Source: Pleionea litopenaei | GTDB taxonomy: Bacteria; Pseudomonadota; Gammaproteobacteria; Enterobacterales; Kangiellaceae | Reading direction: 5' to 3' | NCBI RefSeq assembly: GCF_031198435.1 | Contig: NZ_CP133548.1 | Location: 1,366,501-1,430,500 of the forward strand | DNA: 64,000 bases | Shown here: in pieces, positions 41,688-50,465 of the stretch | How positions within the stretch are numbered: position 1 is the first letter of the stretch | Layout of the letters: the number at the start of each line of letters is the position of its first letter | Notes under the pieces: generated by a model | Seen by the model: the letters and a program-made list of their open reading frames with translations, nothing else | Told to the model about the DNA's origin: nothing | Database searches by the model: none | Made by a program: the position numbers and the translations under genes

Positions 41688-43127
41688 TCACGATAAGTGA
41701 CTTAAATATTGTTTCATCGACGTTTTTAGATCGCCATCGGCTAGGTTAATACCCCAAGAAATTAACTTAGCGGCATCGCTACGGCGATTTAGTTTTTCTG
41801 CAAATAACTTAGCAAGGTAAAAACTTAAACTGGCCATAGAAGGATAATCAATGTGATGCTCTTTCAGGAATCTAAATAACCGATACGCCTGTTTGACTTC
41901 ATCTTTGCGATCCATACAGGTAATTAGATAATCAATTACCTTAGGATCACTCGGAAAGTACTCAGGGTTATACTCAAGAACTTTGAAATAACTAATTTTA
42001 ATTAAATTTTTTGCTTTTTGCTCGACCAGCAGTGGCAGTTGTTTCTCGCATAACTTAACCATTAAGTCATGCTTTCCAACCAAGGCGAACAACTTATAAA
42101 GTAACTCATAAATTTGGTTGTTCTTCGGTTCTGCCGACAAAGCTTGTCGCAGCACTTGCTCAGCATCTTCGTAACGGCCTTCTTGAATAAACACTTGTGC
42201 TTCTATAATGCCATTTTTCCCCACCACTGACGCTTCGCTTCCACTTGACTTGGTAGCCGATGACTTACCATGAGTTTTCACGTTTTGATTAATCTGGCTA
42301 CGGTTGACAGAAAAGCCAAGCTCATAGTGATACTGAAAGACGACATAGCCCAACATTTTGTACATCGTAAAGGTAAAATAGAGGAAAAACATATTGGTCA
42401 TTAAGATGGCTAATTTGCCCGGAAATATTGAAGTCATAAGATCCATCGAAAAGCTGGTGCTCAATGAAAATAGCACAACAAAAATAAAAACGATGGCATA
42501 GCTCCAACCGATAGAATAGATAACCTCAATCATTCGAAATGGATTAGCTGCACTGAAGAGACTGCGATCAACGCACAAAATAATATTGACTGCCGGGTAA
42601 GCAAAAATAAATAATAAAGTGAGTAAAACACCTAAAATCAAACTCCACATAAGTGCTTTATACACTAAAAAACCTATTAACGCCGTGGCGCATAATAACT
42701 TGATGTATGACCAACCATTTCTTGTTGCCAACAGCTTACCGAGATGACTAAATTTTTGCTCCCCGTGCGCAGACAACTCCATAATCGAAAAGCTTATGCG
42801 ATACACGATGGCAAACCAAACCAAATGCAACAGTAGTGACACCAAACTTAACCCAAAGCTTACAATAAACATTGAGTAAACTAACGACAGTCCAAAAACC
42901 AGTAGCATCATTGGAAGGTTCAATGGATACAGAAAAAATTGTCCTAAGTTCAGCCAAAAAGGCGTAACTGATTGGCTAATACCTAAAGGCTCAAGATAAG
43001 TACGACACAAAGAGCAGCGAACAAAACTCCCCTGCTCTGTACTTGGAACACAATCTACACAAAAGGCCACATCGCATTTAGAGCAATACCAAGTCGCATT
43101 GACACTCGGGTGATACTTACAATCCAT
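41688..43127 (-). CDS. Zinc-finger membrane protein with TPR-like C-terminus
   Basis: 479 residues, no single known family recognised. The N-terminus is a B-box-like zinc-binding region (residues 1-45: CKYHPSVNATWYCSKCDVAFC, then CVDC and RCSLC). The middle (about 55-270) has about six hydrophobic segments arranged like a YIP1-type membrane domain. A linker rich in Ser/Lys leads to a soluble C-terminal part (about 305-479) with TPR-like helices (EAQVFIQEGRYEDAEQVLRQAL). It is an inner-membrane scaffold or adaptor by architecture; function is unknown. It is a single gene. Confidence 0.75.
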   Translation of the reverse strand: MDCKYHPSVNATWYCSKCDVAFCVDCVPSTEQGSFVRCSLCRTYLEPLGISQSVTPFWLNLGQFFLYPLNLPMMLLVFGLSLVYSMFIVSFGLSLVSLLLHLVWFAIVYRISFSIMELSAHGEQKFSHLGKLLATRNGWSYIKLLCATALIGFLVYKALMWSLILGVLLTLLFIFAYPAVNIILCVDRSLFSAANPFRMIEVIYSIGWSYAIVFIFVVLFSLSTSFSMDLMTSIFPGKLAILMTNMFFLYFTFTMYKMLGYVVFQYHYELGFSVNRSQINQNVKTHGKSSATKSSGSEASVVGKNGIIEAQVFIQEGRYEDAEQVLRQALSAEPKNNQIYELLYKLFALVGKHDLMVKLCEKQLPLLVEQKAKNLIKISYFKVLEYNPEYFPSDPKVIDYLITCMDRKDEVKQAYRLFRFLKEHHIDYPSMASLSFYLAKLFAEKLNRRSDAAKLISWGINLADGDLKTSMKQYLSHLS

Positions 43128-43238
43128 GAAATAACGTCTCTAAAAAACCTAGAACAAAACAGAAGGGTTAAATACCTAGCCAAATACCACTCGCATCGCG
43201 ATAAAGGACACGTATACTTTGGCAACCTCTCTGCTCAT

Positions 43239-43724
43239 TTAAATCTTTGTATTGGCAAGCTGTTCAAGCTGCTCACCACTCACTCTTTGCACCGTCCACT
43301 CATCCATACCAACAGCGCCCATTGCACGGTAGAAATCAATGGCCGGTTGGTTCCAGTCAAGTACTGACCACTCAAACCGACCACACCCTTCTTCCACCGC
43401 AGTTTTCGCTAGATGAACCAACAGCGCTTTCCCTATTTTGTTGCCTCGGTATTTTGGCAACACAAACAAGTCTTCTAAATAAATTCCGGGTTTTGCCAGG
43501 AATGTAGAATAGTTATAAAAGTACAGAGCAAACCCTGCTGCTTCACCATCTAGCTCAGCAATAAAAACATGGGCTCTTGGTTGCTCCGAGAATAACGTGT
43601 CTTCAAGAAGCTGCTCGGTCGCTATCACTTCATGGCTCAATTTTTCATAGTCGGCCAATCCTTTAATAAACGATAAAATCAGTGAACAATCATTCTTCAA
43701 GGCCGGTCTAATATGTATACTCAT
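43239..43724 (-). CDS. GNAT acetyltransferase, diamine acetyltransferase-like
   Basis: 161 residues from the ATG at 43724, with AAGGGAT upstream inside the putP 3' end; the longer frame is rejected. GNAT motif A is LEDLFVLPKYRGNKIGKALL near residue 90. The sequence resembles SSAT/thialysine acetyltransferases (IRPALKNDCSLILSFIKGLADYEKL at the start, WNQPAIDFYRAMGA near the end). Such enzymes acetylate small polyamine-like amines with acetyl-CoA. It lies 4 bp after putP on the same strand, so the two are co-transcribed; a link to osmolyte handling is inference. Confidence 0.87.
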   Translation of the reverse strand: MSIHIRPALKNDCSLILSFIKGLADYEKLSHEVIATEQLLEDTLFSEQPRAHVFIAELDGEAAGFALYFYNYSTFLAKPGIYLEDLFVLPKYRGNKIGKALLVHLAKTAVEEGCGRFEWSVLDWNQPAIDFYRAMGAVGMDEWTVQRVSGEQLEQLANTKI

Positions 43725-43728
43725 TCGA

Positions 43729-45240
43729 CTATCCCTTCTGTTTAAGATCGGCAAGAACCTGTGAATGACGCTCCACCATAGTGATGCTTGGAATCTGTGT
43801 TTTACTGAGTAACAGAATCAACACGGTGGATACTATGACACCGGGTATCATTTCATAAGTATCGGCCATCCAACCACCCATGTCTTGCTTAAACGAAATC
43901 CAGAGAATGACCGTAATTGCGCCGCCTAGCATACCCGCTAAAGCGCCATTTCTGGTCATTCCTTTCCAAAGCAAAGAGATCACAATAACAGGACCAAAAG
44001 CCGCTCCAAAACCAGCCCATGCATTACTGACTAACCCCAGTACTTTGGCGTCTTTATCCATGGCAATCAAAATGGCAATCGCTGCTATCAATAGTACTGC
44101 AATTCGGCCAACCCACATCAATTCATTGTCGGTCGCCATGCGTCGGAAAAATACACGGTAAAAATCTTCAGTCACAGCACTGGAGGTCACCAATAATTGA
44201 GAGTCAATGGTACTCATGACAGCGGCCAAAATGGCCGCAAGCAAAAAGCCCGCGAACCATTCATTAAATAGAACTTGTGTTGCCAAAATAAAGACTTTTT
44301 CGCTGTCTCCAGATAAAAGCGCTGCATGTTCCGAGCCAGCAAAAAAAGCAATCGCAAAATAACCAACGAGCAATGCTCCCAACATGCTAATAACCATCCA
44401 ACTCATCGCAATACGCCGAGCTCGATGCACATGCTGAATGGATTGGGCTGCCATAAACCTAGCTAAAAGATGAGGTTGACCGTAATACCCTAGCCCCCAA
44501 GCCATTAATGAGAAAAAACTGATCGATAATAAAAAGTCAGAGGCCGATTTTCCAGCAAACCAATCGGTCTTAGTCGAGTCGACCGCGATCACACCGGCTT
44601 GAATGGACTCGAAACTTCCTAGCTCAACAAACATCACTATTGGCGCGACCACTAAAGCTAACGCCATTAATAAGCCTTGAACAACGTCGGTCCAACTAAC
44701 CGCAAGAAACCCACCAACAAACGTATAACTAACGATCACTATAGCGCCTATCAATAGAGCAACTTGATAGTCCATCTCAAACGATGCTTCAAACAATTTC
44801 GCACCAGCAGTCAAGCCAGACGCCACATAAACGGTAAAGAAAATTAAAATGACCAACGCCGAAATCACACGAAGCAAGTTCGAGTTATCTTCAAATCGAT
44901 GAGTAAAATACTCTGGCAAGGTAATGGCGTTATTGGCCCTCTCGGTATATACACGAAGTCGTGGAGCAGTAATTTTCCAATTAAAATAGGCTCCAATTAC
45001 CAGCCCAACGGCAATCCACATTTCACCCAGTCCTCCGGCATAAATAGCACCAGGAACACCAAGGAGTAACCAACCGCTCATATCAGAAGCACTCGCACTC
45101 AACCCAGTGACAAGACCGCCGAGCTTTCGACCACCGAGTATATAATCGGATAAATTTCGGGTTTGAAAGTAAGCCCAAACACCTATTCCGAGCATACCCA
45201 CTAAATAAATAATAAACGTGATTAAAGTTGCTGTTGACAC
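43729..45240 (-). CDS. putP: Sodium/proline symporter
   Basis: 503 residues (E. coli 502). GTG start with a GGGGTAGGATA ribosome site just upstream. SSSF family with about 13 membrane helices. The PutP signatures include SDYILGGRKLGGLVTGLSASASDMSGWLLLG with interruptions only by normal variation, the SWTDVVQG region near residue 188 and the helix-9 Ser/Thr cluster MSTIDSQLLVTSSAVTED near residue 340. It imports proline with Na+ as carbon source or osmoprotectant. A GNAT acetyltransferase gene follows in the same transcript. No putA is in the window. Confidence 0.95.
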   Translation of the reverse strand: MSTATLITFIIYLVGMLGIGVWAYFQTRNLSDYILGGRKLGGLVTGLSASASDMSGWLLLGVPGAIYAGGLGEMWIAVGLVIGAYFNWKITAPRLRVYTERANNAITLPEYFTHRFEDNSNLLRVISALVILIFFTVYVASGLTAGAKLFEASFEMDYQVALLIGAIVIVSYTFVGGFLAVSWTDVVQGLLMALALVVAPIVMFVELGSFESIQAGVIAVDSTKTDWFAGKSASDFLLSISFFSLMAWGLGYYGQPHLLARFMAAQSIQHVHRARRIAMSWMVISMLGALLVGYFAIAFFAGSEHAALLSGDSEKVFILATQVLFNEWFAGFLLAAILAAVMSTIDSQLLVTSSAVTEDFYRVFFRRMATDNELMWVGRIAVLLIAAIAILIAMDKDAKVLGLVSNAWAGFGAAFGPVIVISLLWKGMTRNGALAGMLGGAITVILWISFKQDMGGWMADTYEMIPGVIVSTVLILLLSKTQIPSITMVERHSQVLADLKQKG

Positions 45241-45296
45241 TATCCTACCCCTAATTCTTGTTGCTTTTCGTTTTTGTTATTCAGTATTCAATTCCG

Positions 45297-46886
45297 TCAG
45301 TCTTCAAAATAACTGGCTAAAAACGCCTCAAAACTTCGAGTATCGGTATCTTCAATTCTTTTTTGCTCAGTTAATGAGCGCTGCGCTTCTTCTCTGAACC
45401 GTTTAGTGACGTCTTGGTTATTCTGTTGATTTAGAAACGCCGCTTTGTATTGTTGAGATAGTTCCAACGCAAAGGGGAAAAAACCATCTTTACGTTGTTC
45501 GATCGTCGCTACGACCTGCCCAGATAAAGTCAATTCGGGGTGAGAAATTTGCTCTCGGAGTTGGCTGATGGTTTTAGAAAAGTCGTCGGTAATATAGGCT
45601 CGGTCAAGCAGACCAGCAGCAACCTCAAAGCCTTCGAATAAAGAGTTTGCTAAGTCTTCTAGTCGCTGCTGTTTATTGTTATGCCATAAATAAAGTGCTG
45701 GATCACGCCCTCCCTTGACTACTCGGGCAAAGTTCTTTTTCGTCTCAGCTTCCTCACGCTCAGTGATGCATGGCGACGCTTGCATGTTTGAGTGCAATAA
45801 GAATACATCCAAAAAGTTTAATTGTTGTTGAGTCACCCCAATTTCACTAAATGGGTTAATATCCAGCGCACGAACTTCAATATATTCAACCCCTCCTTCA
45901 CGCAACGCTTTCGTTGGACGCTCTCCGGATTTCGCAGTTCTCTTTGGCCGAATATTACTGTAAAACTCGTTTTCTATTTGCAGTACATTGGCATTTAGTT
46001 GTTTGTAATGCCCATTTTCTAATACACCAATTGACTGATAATAAGGGTCTTCGGTTCGAATCGCATGTTCTAAATTGGCGATATATTCTTTCAAGCAATT
46101 GGTCGACACTTTAAGTTGTGATTGAACATTGTTTTGATAACCCAGGTCACTCATTCGCAACGACGTTGCAAACTTGCCATAGCGAGTTCCCGGTACCAAG
46201 GTTTCGAGTCGACTTGGACGACCATTTAGGAAGCTCTCACATAACGCTGGTGAAGCACCAAATAAAAAGGGAATAATCCAACTGTTGCGCTGAAAGTTTC
46301 GAATCATTCCCATATACCGCTCTGAACGATAGTCTTGCAATGACAATCTTTTAGCGCCAGCGGCCGATGACTTGCTGGAAGCCTCTTGCAGTGGCGCCCA
46401 AAGTTCATCAGCGAATGAAAAATTATAATGAACACCGGCAATCGTTTGCATAAAACGACCGTATCGATGGCCTAACCCCTCGCGATAGATGGTTTTCATT
46501 CGGCCACTATTCGATGTGCCAAAATAAGCAAGCGGAATGTCGCTCTCTTTACCCATGACACAGGGCATACTGGTGGCCCAAAGCAGTTCATCACCAATGT
46601 TTTGATAAACTTCGCTATGTATTTCTTGTAACCATTGAAGTGGTGCTTCTCGAGTAGATGTCGCAGGAGTAATAAACTCCATTAGCGCCTCTGAGTAATC
46701 CGTCGTTATATATTGATGCGTCAAGGTTGAACCCAAAGCGACCGGATGAGGAGCTTGAGAGATGTACCCTCGATCATTAATTCTAAGGCTTTCCTTTTCT
46801 ATTCCTCGACGAATTCCGTTTAAAAACTGAACAGATTGTTGTTCCCAAAACTCTTGTTCGGCTGGCGATGTGTATTTAATTGGCAT
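45297..46886 (-). CDS. gshA: Glutamate-cysteine ligase
   Basis: 529 residues (E. coli 518), the gammaproteobacterial type. Landmarks: GIRRGIEKESLRI near residue 25, EALMEFITP near residue 70, GVHYNFSF near residue 150 and EYIEVRALDINPF near residue 330, with the metal and substrate residues of the family. It joins glutamate and cysteine, the first step of glutathione synthesis. It is functionally related to gloB elsewhere in the window, which depends on glutathione. It is a single gene, with putP 56 bp downstream on the same strand. Confidence 0.96.
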   Translation of the reverse strand: MPIKYTSPAEQEFWEQQSVQFLNGIRRGIEKESLRINDRGYISQAPHPVALGSTLTHQYITTDYSEALMEFITPATSTREAPLQWLQEIHSEVYQNIGDELLWATSMPCVMGKESDIPLAYFGTSNSGRMKTIYREGLGHRYGRFMQTIAGVHYNFSFADELWAPLQEASSKSSAAGAKRLSLQDYRSERYMGMIRNFQRNSWIIPFLFGASPALCESFLNGRPSRLETLVPGTRYGKFATSLRMSDLGYQNNVQSQLKVSTNCLKEYIANLEHAIRTEDPYYQSIGVLENGHYKQLNANVLQIENEFYSNIRPKRTAKSGERPTKALREGGVEYIEVRALDINPFSEIGVTQQQLNFLDVFLLHSNMQASPCITEREEAETKKNFARVVKGGRDPALYLWHNNKQQRLEDLANSLFEGFEVAAGLLDRAYITDDFSKTISQLREQISHPELTLSGQVVATIEQRKDGFFPFALELSQQYKAAFLNQQNNQDVTKRFREEAQRSLTEQKRIEDTDTRSFEAFLASYFED

Positions 46887-47005
46887 GTCGTTTTATCAAT
46901 TAACTAGCGTGTCGTCACTATGCCACAAAGCAAGCACGGTGACTACTCAGAGCCATAGTAGATAACGGCTGACAAGGCGTTATTGTTGCAGCAAATTGTT
47001 ACAGG

Positions 47006-49420
47006 TCATGACGACTCATAAAACAGCGCCAATGCGTCGTCACTGGTCAGAGGTTTATAAAAATAATACCCTTGCCCAAAATGAGCCTTTAGTTGCTGTA
47101 ACGCCGTTAATTGAGTTACATGCTCGATTCCTTCAGCGACAACTTGCATATTCAGTGACTGGGCGAGAGAGATAATGGCACGAACGATGGATATCGATGC
47201 ATCGGCTTCATCAAGCGACATAATAAATGAACGATCAATCTTAACAATATCAATTGGCAATTGATGCAGATAACTCAAAGAGGAATAACCGGTTCCGAAG
47301 TCGTCGAGAATGACTTTATGGCCCAGCTGTTTCATGCTTCGTAATAAAACGTTGGCTTGCTTCAAATTATCAATTAACGCCCGTTCAGTAATTTCTACAT
47401 TCAATCGAGATTTAGAAAACTGAAAAGCATTGGTTGTTTCTTGAAAGCGGCTTAAAAAATCATGGGTTGCTAATGAGTTACTCGATACGTTGACATTAAG
47501 GTAAACCGAAGAGCTCGACGTTGCTTGCCAACTCTCTAGTATCTTACAGGCTTTCGCTAAAACCAACCGATCAATCTCAACAATTTGCCCTGACTTCTCG
47601 GCTACATCGATAAAGTAATCGGGATAGATAATTCCTTTTTTCGGATGAAACCAGCGAATCAGCGTTTCAAACCCAACGACTTTTTCTGAGTTCAAATCTA
47701 ATACTGGTTGATAGACCAACTTGAACTCATCGTTCTTTATCGCATTTGCTAACTCATTTTCAATGGTGAGCACGTCGACAACACGACTCTTCTCACTGGT
47801 ACAGCATAAAACGTAACGCCCTTTTCCTTCAGCCTTTGCTTGATACATAGCATTGTCAGCAAGCTTAACCATTTCGCTCGCTTCTTGAATATACTGACTC
47901 GCTTGTGCGATTCCGATAGAAACAGAGGTTAATATGGGAATATCATCCAGCAGTATCGGTTGATTCAACTGCTGAATAATTCGTTGCGCGAGTTGCTCAA
48001 CTAGAATGACATGATCAATGTCTTCAACCAATATGGCGAACTCATCGCCACCTAATCTCGCTAATGTATCTGAACTACGCAAACACGACTGAATTTGTTG
48101 GCTTACTTCTTTGATTAAGCGATCGCCCATATGGTGACCATAGGCATCATTGACTAATTTGAAACGATCGAGATCAAGAAACATAATTGCCGTTTGAAAA
48201 TGTTGATTACGACGATCGCGCTTTAACGCATGTTTCAAACGGTCGAGAAAAAGAGTTCGATTGGCTAGGCCGCTCAGATCATCATGTAATGCTAAATGTT
48301 GCAACAAGGCTTCATCGTTTTTGCGTTTTAAAGCAATGCTGATTTGATGAGAGATATACACCAATAAATCGACATCTTTGTCTGTAAACTCAACAATCTC
48401 ATTCACATTTTGAATGGCTACGGCACCTTTGACCCCGTCATCGGTGGTAAAGGGAATTCCCAGCCAGCTATGGGGTAACTTACCTTTCACCAGCACTTTT
48501 TTCTGGTCCCAAAACTTTTGAATATCTTGAGTTTGATAGAGTCCTGGTTCTTGCGACAAGACGACCGAAGCAGTCATGCTTTTAGGAAAGTCTTTTTGCT
48601 CTATTCTAAAATCGAAAACACCTCCCATCTCCATATCAAAACAATAAGGAAACTCTAAACAACCTTCTTGTTCGTTGTGCAAACATATGAAGAAAGACTC
48701 GGCTCTAACTAAGCGCAATAGAATTCGGTGTAAGCGCGCGTAAAAATCGTCTAGGCTACTCGATAAATAAACCAGTTCAGCTATATCGAACACGGCTTGT
48801 TGTAACGTTTTAAACTCTTCGAGCTTTTCTATCGTTTGTTCCAATTTAGAAATTGCTGCAACGTTGGCGTATTTAGTCGAGATGACCGAAGCGATGGCTT
48901 CTAATGTATTCTTATGGTGTGGCGTATAAAAATGAGACGATGAATGTTCAGAGTCAATCACACCGATCACTTTTTGCTCATAAATTATGGGTACTGCAAG
49001 TTCCGAAAGGCGTGGTGCGTCATCGACAATATAATTCTCTTCGAGCCGAGTGTCGTTAATAAGAATCGGCTGTTTTAAACTCGCACAGGCACCGACAACC
49101 CCTTCACCAAATTTCAAAGTAATAGGGTCGAGAACTTGATGTTCTACTGGATTTTTCGGCCCATAAGCGGCAACTTGATTCAGTTGGTTGGTCGACTCGT
49201 CAACCAAATAAACAACACAGTCTTCAAACCCGAGCTTGCCAATGATTCGATCCGTCAGCAGCCAGACAACCTCTTCCACCGAGTTGATATGAATGACCGA
49301 TGTTACAAACTCAATCAATGCTTTTAAATATTCATTAGATTGAGTCAATCCATCAATCGATTGCTCATCTGAAAATAAAGAGGTGCTTTTTAATAACTTA
49401 CCTACACTGTCATGTTCCAT
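47006..49420 (-). CDS. GAF-GAF-GGDEF-EAL cyclic-di-GMP protein
   Basis: 804 residues from the ATG at 49420; a GTG 10 codons earlier is possible and neither has a strong ribosome site. Two GAF-like sensor domains (about 40-190 and 210-370) precede the GGDEF domain with an intact active site, LARLGGDEFAILVED near residue 455. The EAL domain has ETL in the signature position, but the catalytic Glu, EITERALID, ILDDFGTGYSS and VVAEGIEH are all present. Both synthesis and hydrolysis of c-di-GMP are therefore possible. It is cytosolic, with no membrane segment, so GAF ligands would be intracellular. The PilZ protein at 41162 is a potential responder. Confidence 0.92.
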   Translation of the reverse strand: MEHDSVGKLLKSTSLFSDEQSIDGLTQSNEYLKALIEFVTSVIHINSVEEVVWLLTDRIIGKLGFEDCVVYLVDESTNQLNQVAAYGPKNPVEHQVLDPITLKFGEGVVGACASLKQPILINDTRLEENYIVDDAPRLSELAVPIIYEQKVIGVIDSEHSSSHFYTPHHKNTLEAIASVISTKYANVAAISKLEQTIEKLEEFKTLQQAVFDIAELVYLSSSLDDFYARLHRILLRLVRAESFFICLHNEQEGCLEFPYCFDMEMGGVFDFRIEQKDFPKSMTASVVLSQEPGLYQTQDIQKFWDQKKVLVKGKLPHSWLGIPFTTDDGVKGAVAIQNVNEIVEFTDKDVDLLVYISHQISIALKRKNDEALLQHLALHDDLSGLANRTLFLDRLKHALKRDRRNQHFQTAIMFLDLDRFKLVNDAYGHHMGDRLIKEVSQQIQSCLRSSDTLARLGGDEFAILVEDIDHVILVEQLAQRIIQQLNQPILLDDIPILTSVSIGIAQASQYIQEASEMVKLADNAMYQAKAEGKGRYVLCCTSEKSRVVDVLTIENELANAIKNDEFKLVYQPVLDLNSEKVVGFETLIRWFHPKKGIIYPDYFIDVAEKSGQIVEIDRLVLAKACKILESWQATSSSSVYLNVNVSSNSLATHDFLSRFQETTNAFQFSKSRLNVEITERALIDNLKQANVLLRSMKQLGHKVILDDFGTGYSSLSYLHQLPIDIVKIDRSFIMSLDEADASISIVRAIISLAQSLNMQVVAEGIEHVTQLTALQQLKAHFGQGYYFYKPLTSDDALALFYESS

Positions 49421-49526
49421 TATTCGGTCTGCGGTAAAAGGGTGGAACACTTGGGTTTGAAACCCACGGCTTAAGGGTAAATCATAGCAGATTATTCGGC
49501 AATTGCGATAATCGAAGGTTGGCTGA

Positions 49527-49548
49527 ACCCCTTTATCTAAAAGGGGCT
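49527..49548 (-). terminator. Hairpin downstream of the small barrel gene
   Basis: On the minus strand CCCCTTTT-AGAT-AAAGGGG follows the 49576 gene's stop by about 30 bases. No strong T run follows, so it is a weak terminator at best. Confidence 0.35.
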
Positions 49549-49575
49549 CATCGAGTCAGACGACACGTTAGCGAA

Positions 49576-50211
49576 CTAAAAGGTATAACGCAGGCTCAGG
49601 GCAGTTTCCTCAAAGTCACCAATGTCCGAGCGAGACATTCCAAGACTAAGCTCCTCAGCGAGTCGATACCTTAATGACAGTTGATATCCACTGTCATCAA
49701 CGTCAACTCCATCTCCATTCAGGGTTTTTCGCACACCGAAAGCATCCCATTCAAACTTTTCGCCTAACAGCCCTCTTAGCCCGATGCGTATGGTGTCGCC
49801 ATCATCCTTATAAGTAAACTTGTCCGTCCCCAAATTATCCGTCTCAATTTCTGTATAGCGATAATCATCATTGGTGTATTGCGCAACGAAATCTAAATTC
49901 TCGCTTACTGAGCTTCGAAAACCAAAACCAAAGTGTTTGGTTTTAACTCTCTGCTCATAATCTAAGTTGGCTAAGCTTTGTTTATCATTAACATTGTCGA
50001 AACCAAGTAAGAATGAAAAATGATTACCAAATTGATAAGAAAAATCGAGTTTATATCCATCCATGGTTGCGCCATCTTCATAGACTTGGCTCTCGACCGC
50101 CGACAGCTCAATGTAATCATAGCTCAAGTCATTCGCATGACTGATTGAAGCGCCATAGGTCAAGGCTAGGGCCGTAACAATTTTCAAATGTTTAAGGGTT
50201 GAACTTTTCAC
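49576..50211 (-). CDS. Hypothetical outer-membrane beta-barrel protein
   Basis: 211 residues. GTG start with AGGAG 9 bases upstream. Signal peptide (about residues 1-26, ending ISHAN). The mature part alternates polar and aromatic residues with short acidic turns (YDYIELSAVESQVYEDG, FGFGFRSSVSENLDFVAQYTND) and ends in Phe (ALSLRYTF), the layout of an 8-10-stranded OmpA/OmpX-type barrel. No specific family was recognised. It stands alone on the minus strand. Confidence 0.75.
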   Translation of the reverse strand: MKSSTLKHLKIVTALALTYGASISHANDLSYDYIELSAVESQVYEDGATMDGYKLDFSYQFGNHFSFLLGFDNVNDKQSLANLDYEQRVKTKHFGFGFRSSVSENLDFVAQYTNDDYRYTEIETDNLGTDKFTYKDDGDTIRIGLRGLLGEKFEWDAFGVRKTLNGDGVDVDDSGYQLSLRYRLAEELSLGMSRSDIGDFEETALSLRYTF

Positions 50212-50304
50212 CGAATGACTCCTTTGGTTTACTTTAATAATGTTTTGAATGAAGCCTGCACAAAAAACTCAAGATAAGCGCTTCAATTCATAAGGAGTTA
50301 TTTT

Positions 50305-50465
50305 ATGGGAAAAGAAATGAACCCAAGCTGAACTCTCCGATTGGCATCATCAAAAAAGTACCAACACGGCCATTGAAAAAGTTTCAAAATGTAACAAGCG
50401 CAGAGCTCTTCTATCAACTCAACCAAGTCATTACGAGAAGGCTATTTTCTGAAAGAACTCTTTAA
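50305..50465 (+). pseudogene. Possible frameshifted small gene
   Basis: A near-ideal ribosome site (AAGGAG, 7 bases before ATG at 50305) starts a frame that stops after eight codons (MGKEMNPS). In the frame two bases over, an open stretch of 48 codons runs from about 50322 (PKLNSPIGIIKKVPTRP) to a stop at 50463-50465. One small deletion or insertion near 50320 would join them into a basic protein of about 53 residues. It overlaps the end of the convergent methyltransferase gene by 35 bp. It could equally be chance. Confidence 0.25.

Noticed and set aside
47006-49420. Degenerate, inactive EAL domain because the motif reads ETL
   Set aside because: The catalytic Glu and the downstream metal-site motifs are intact, so inactivity is not supported.
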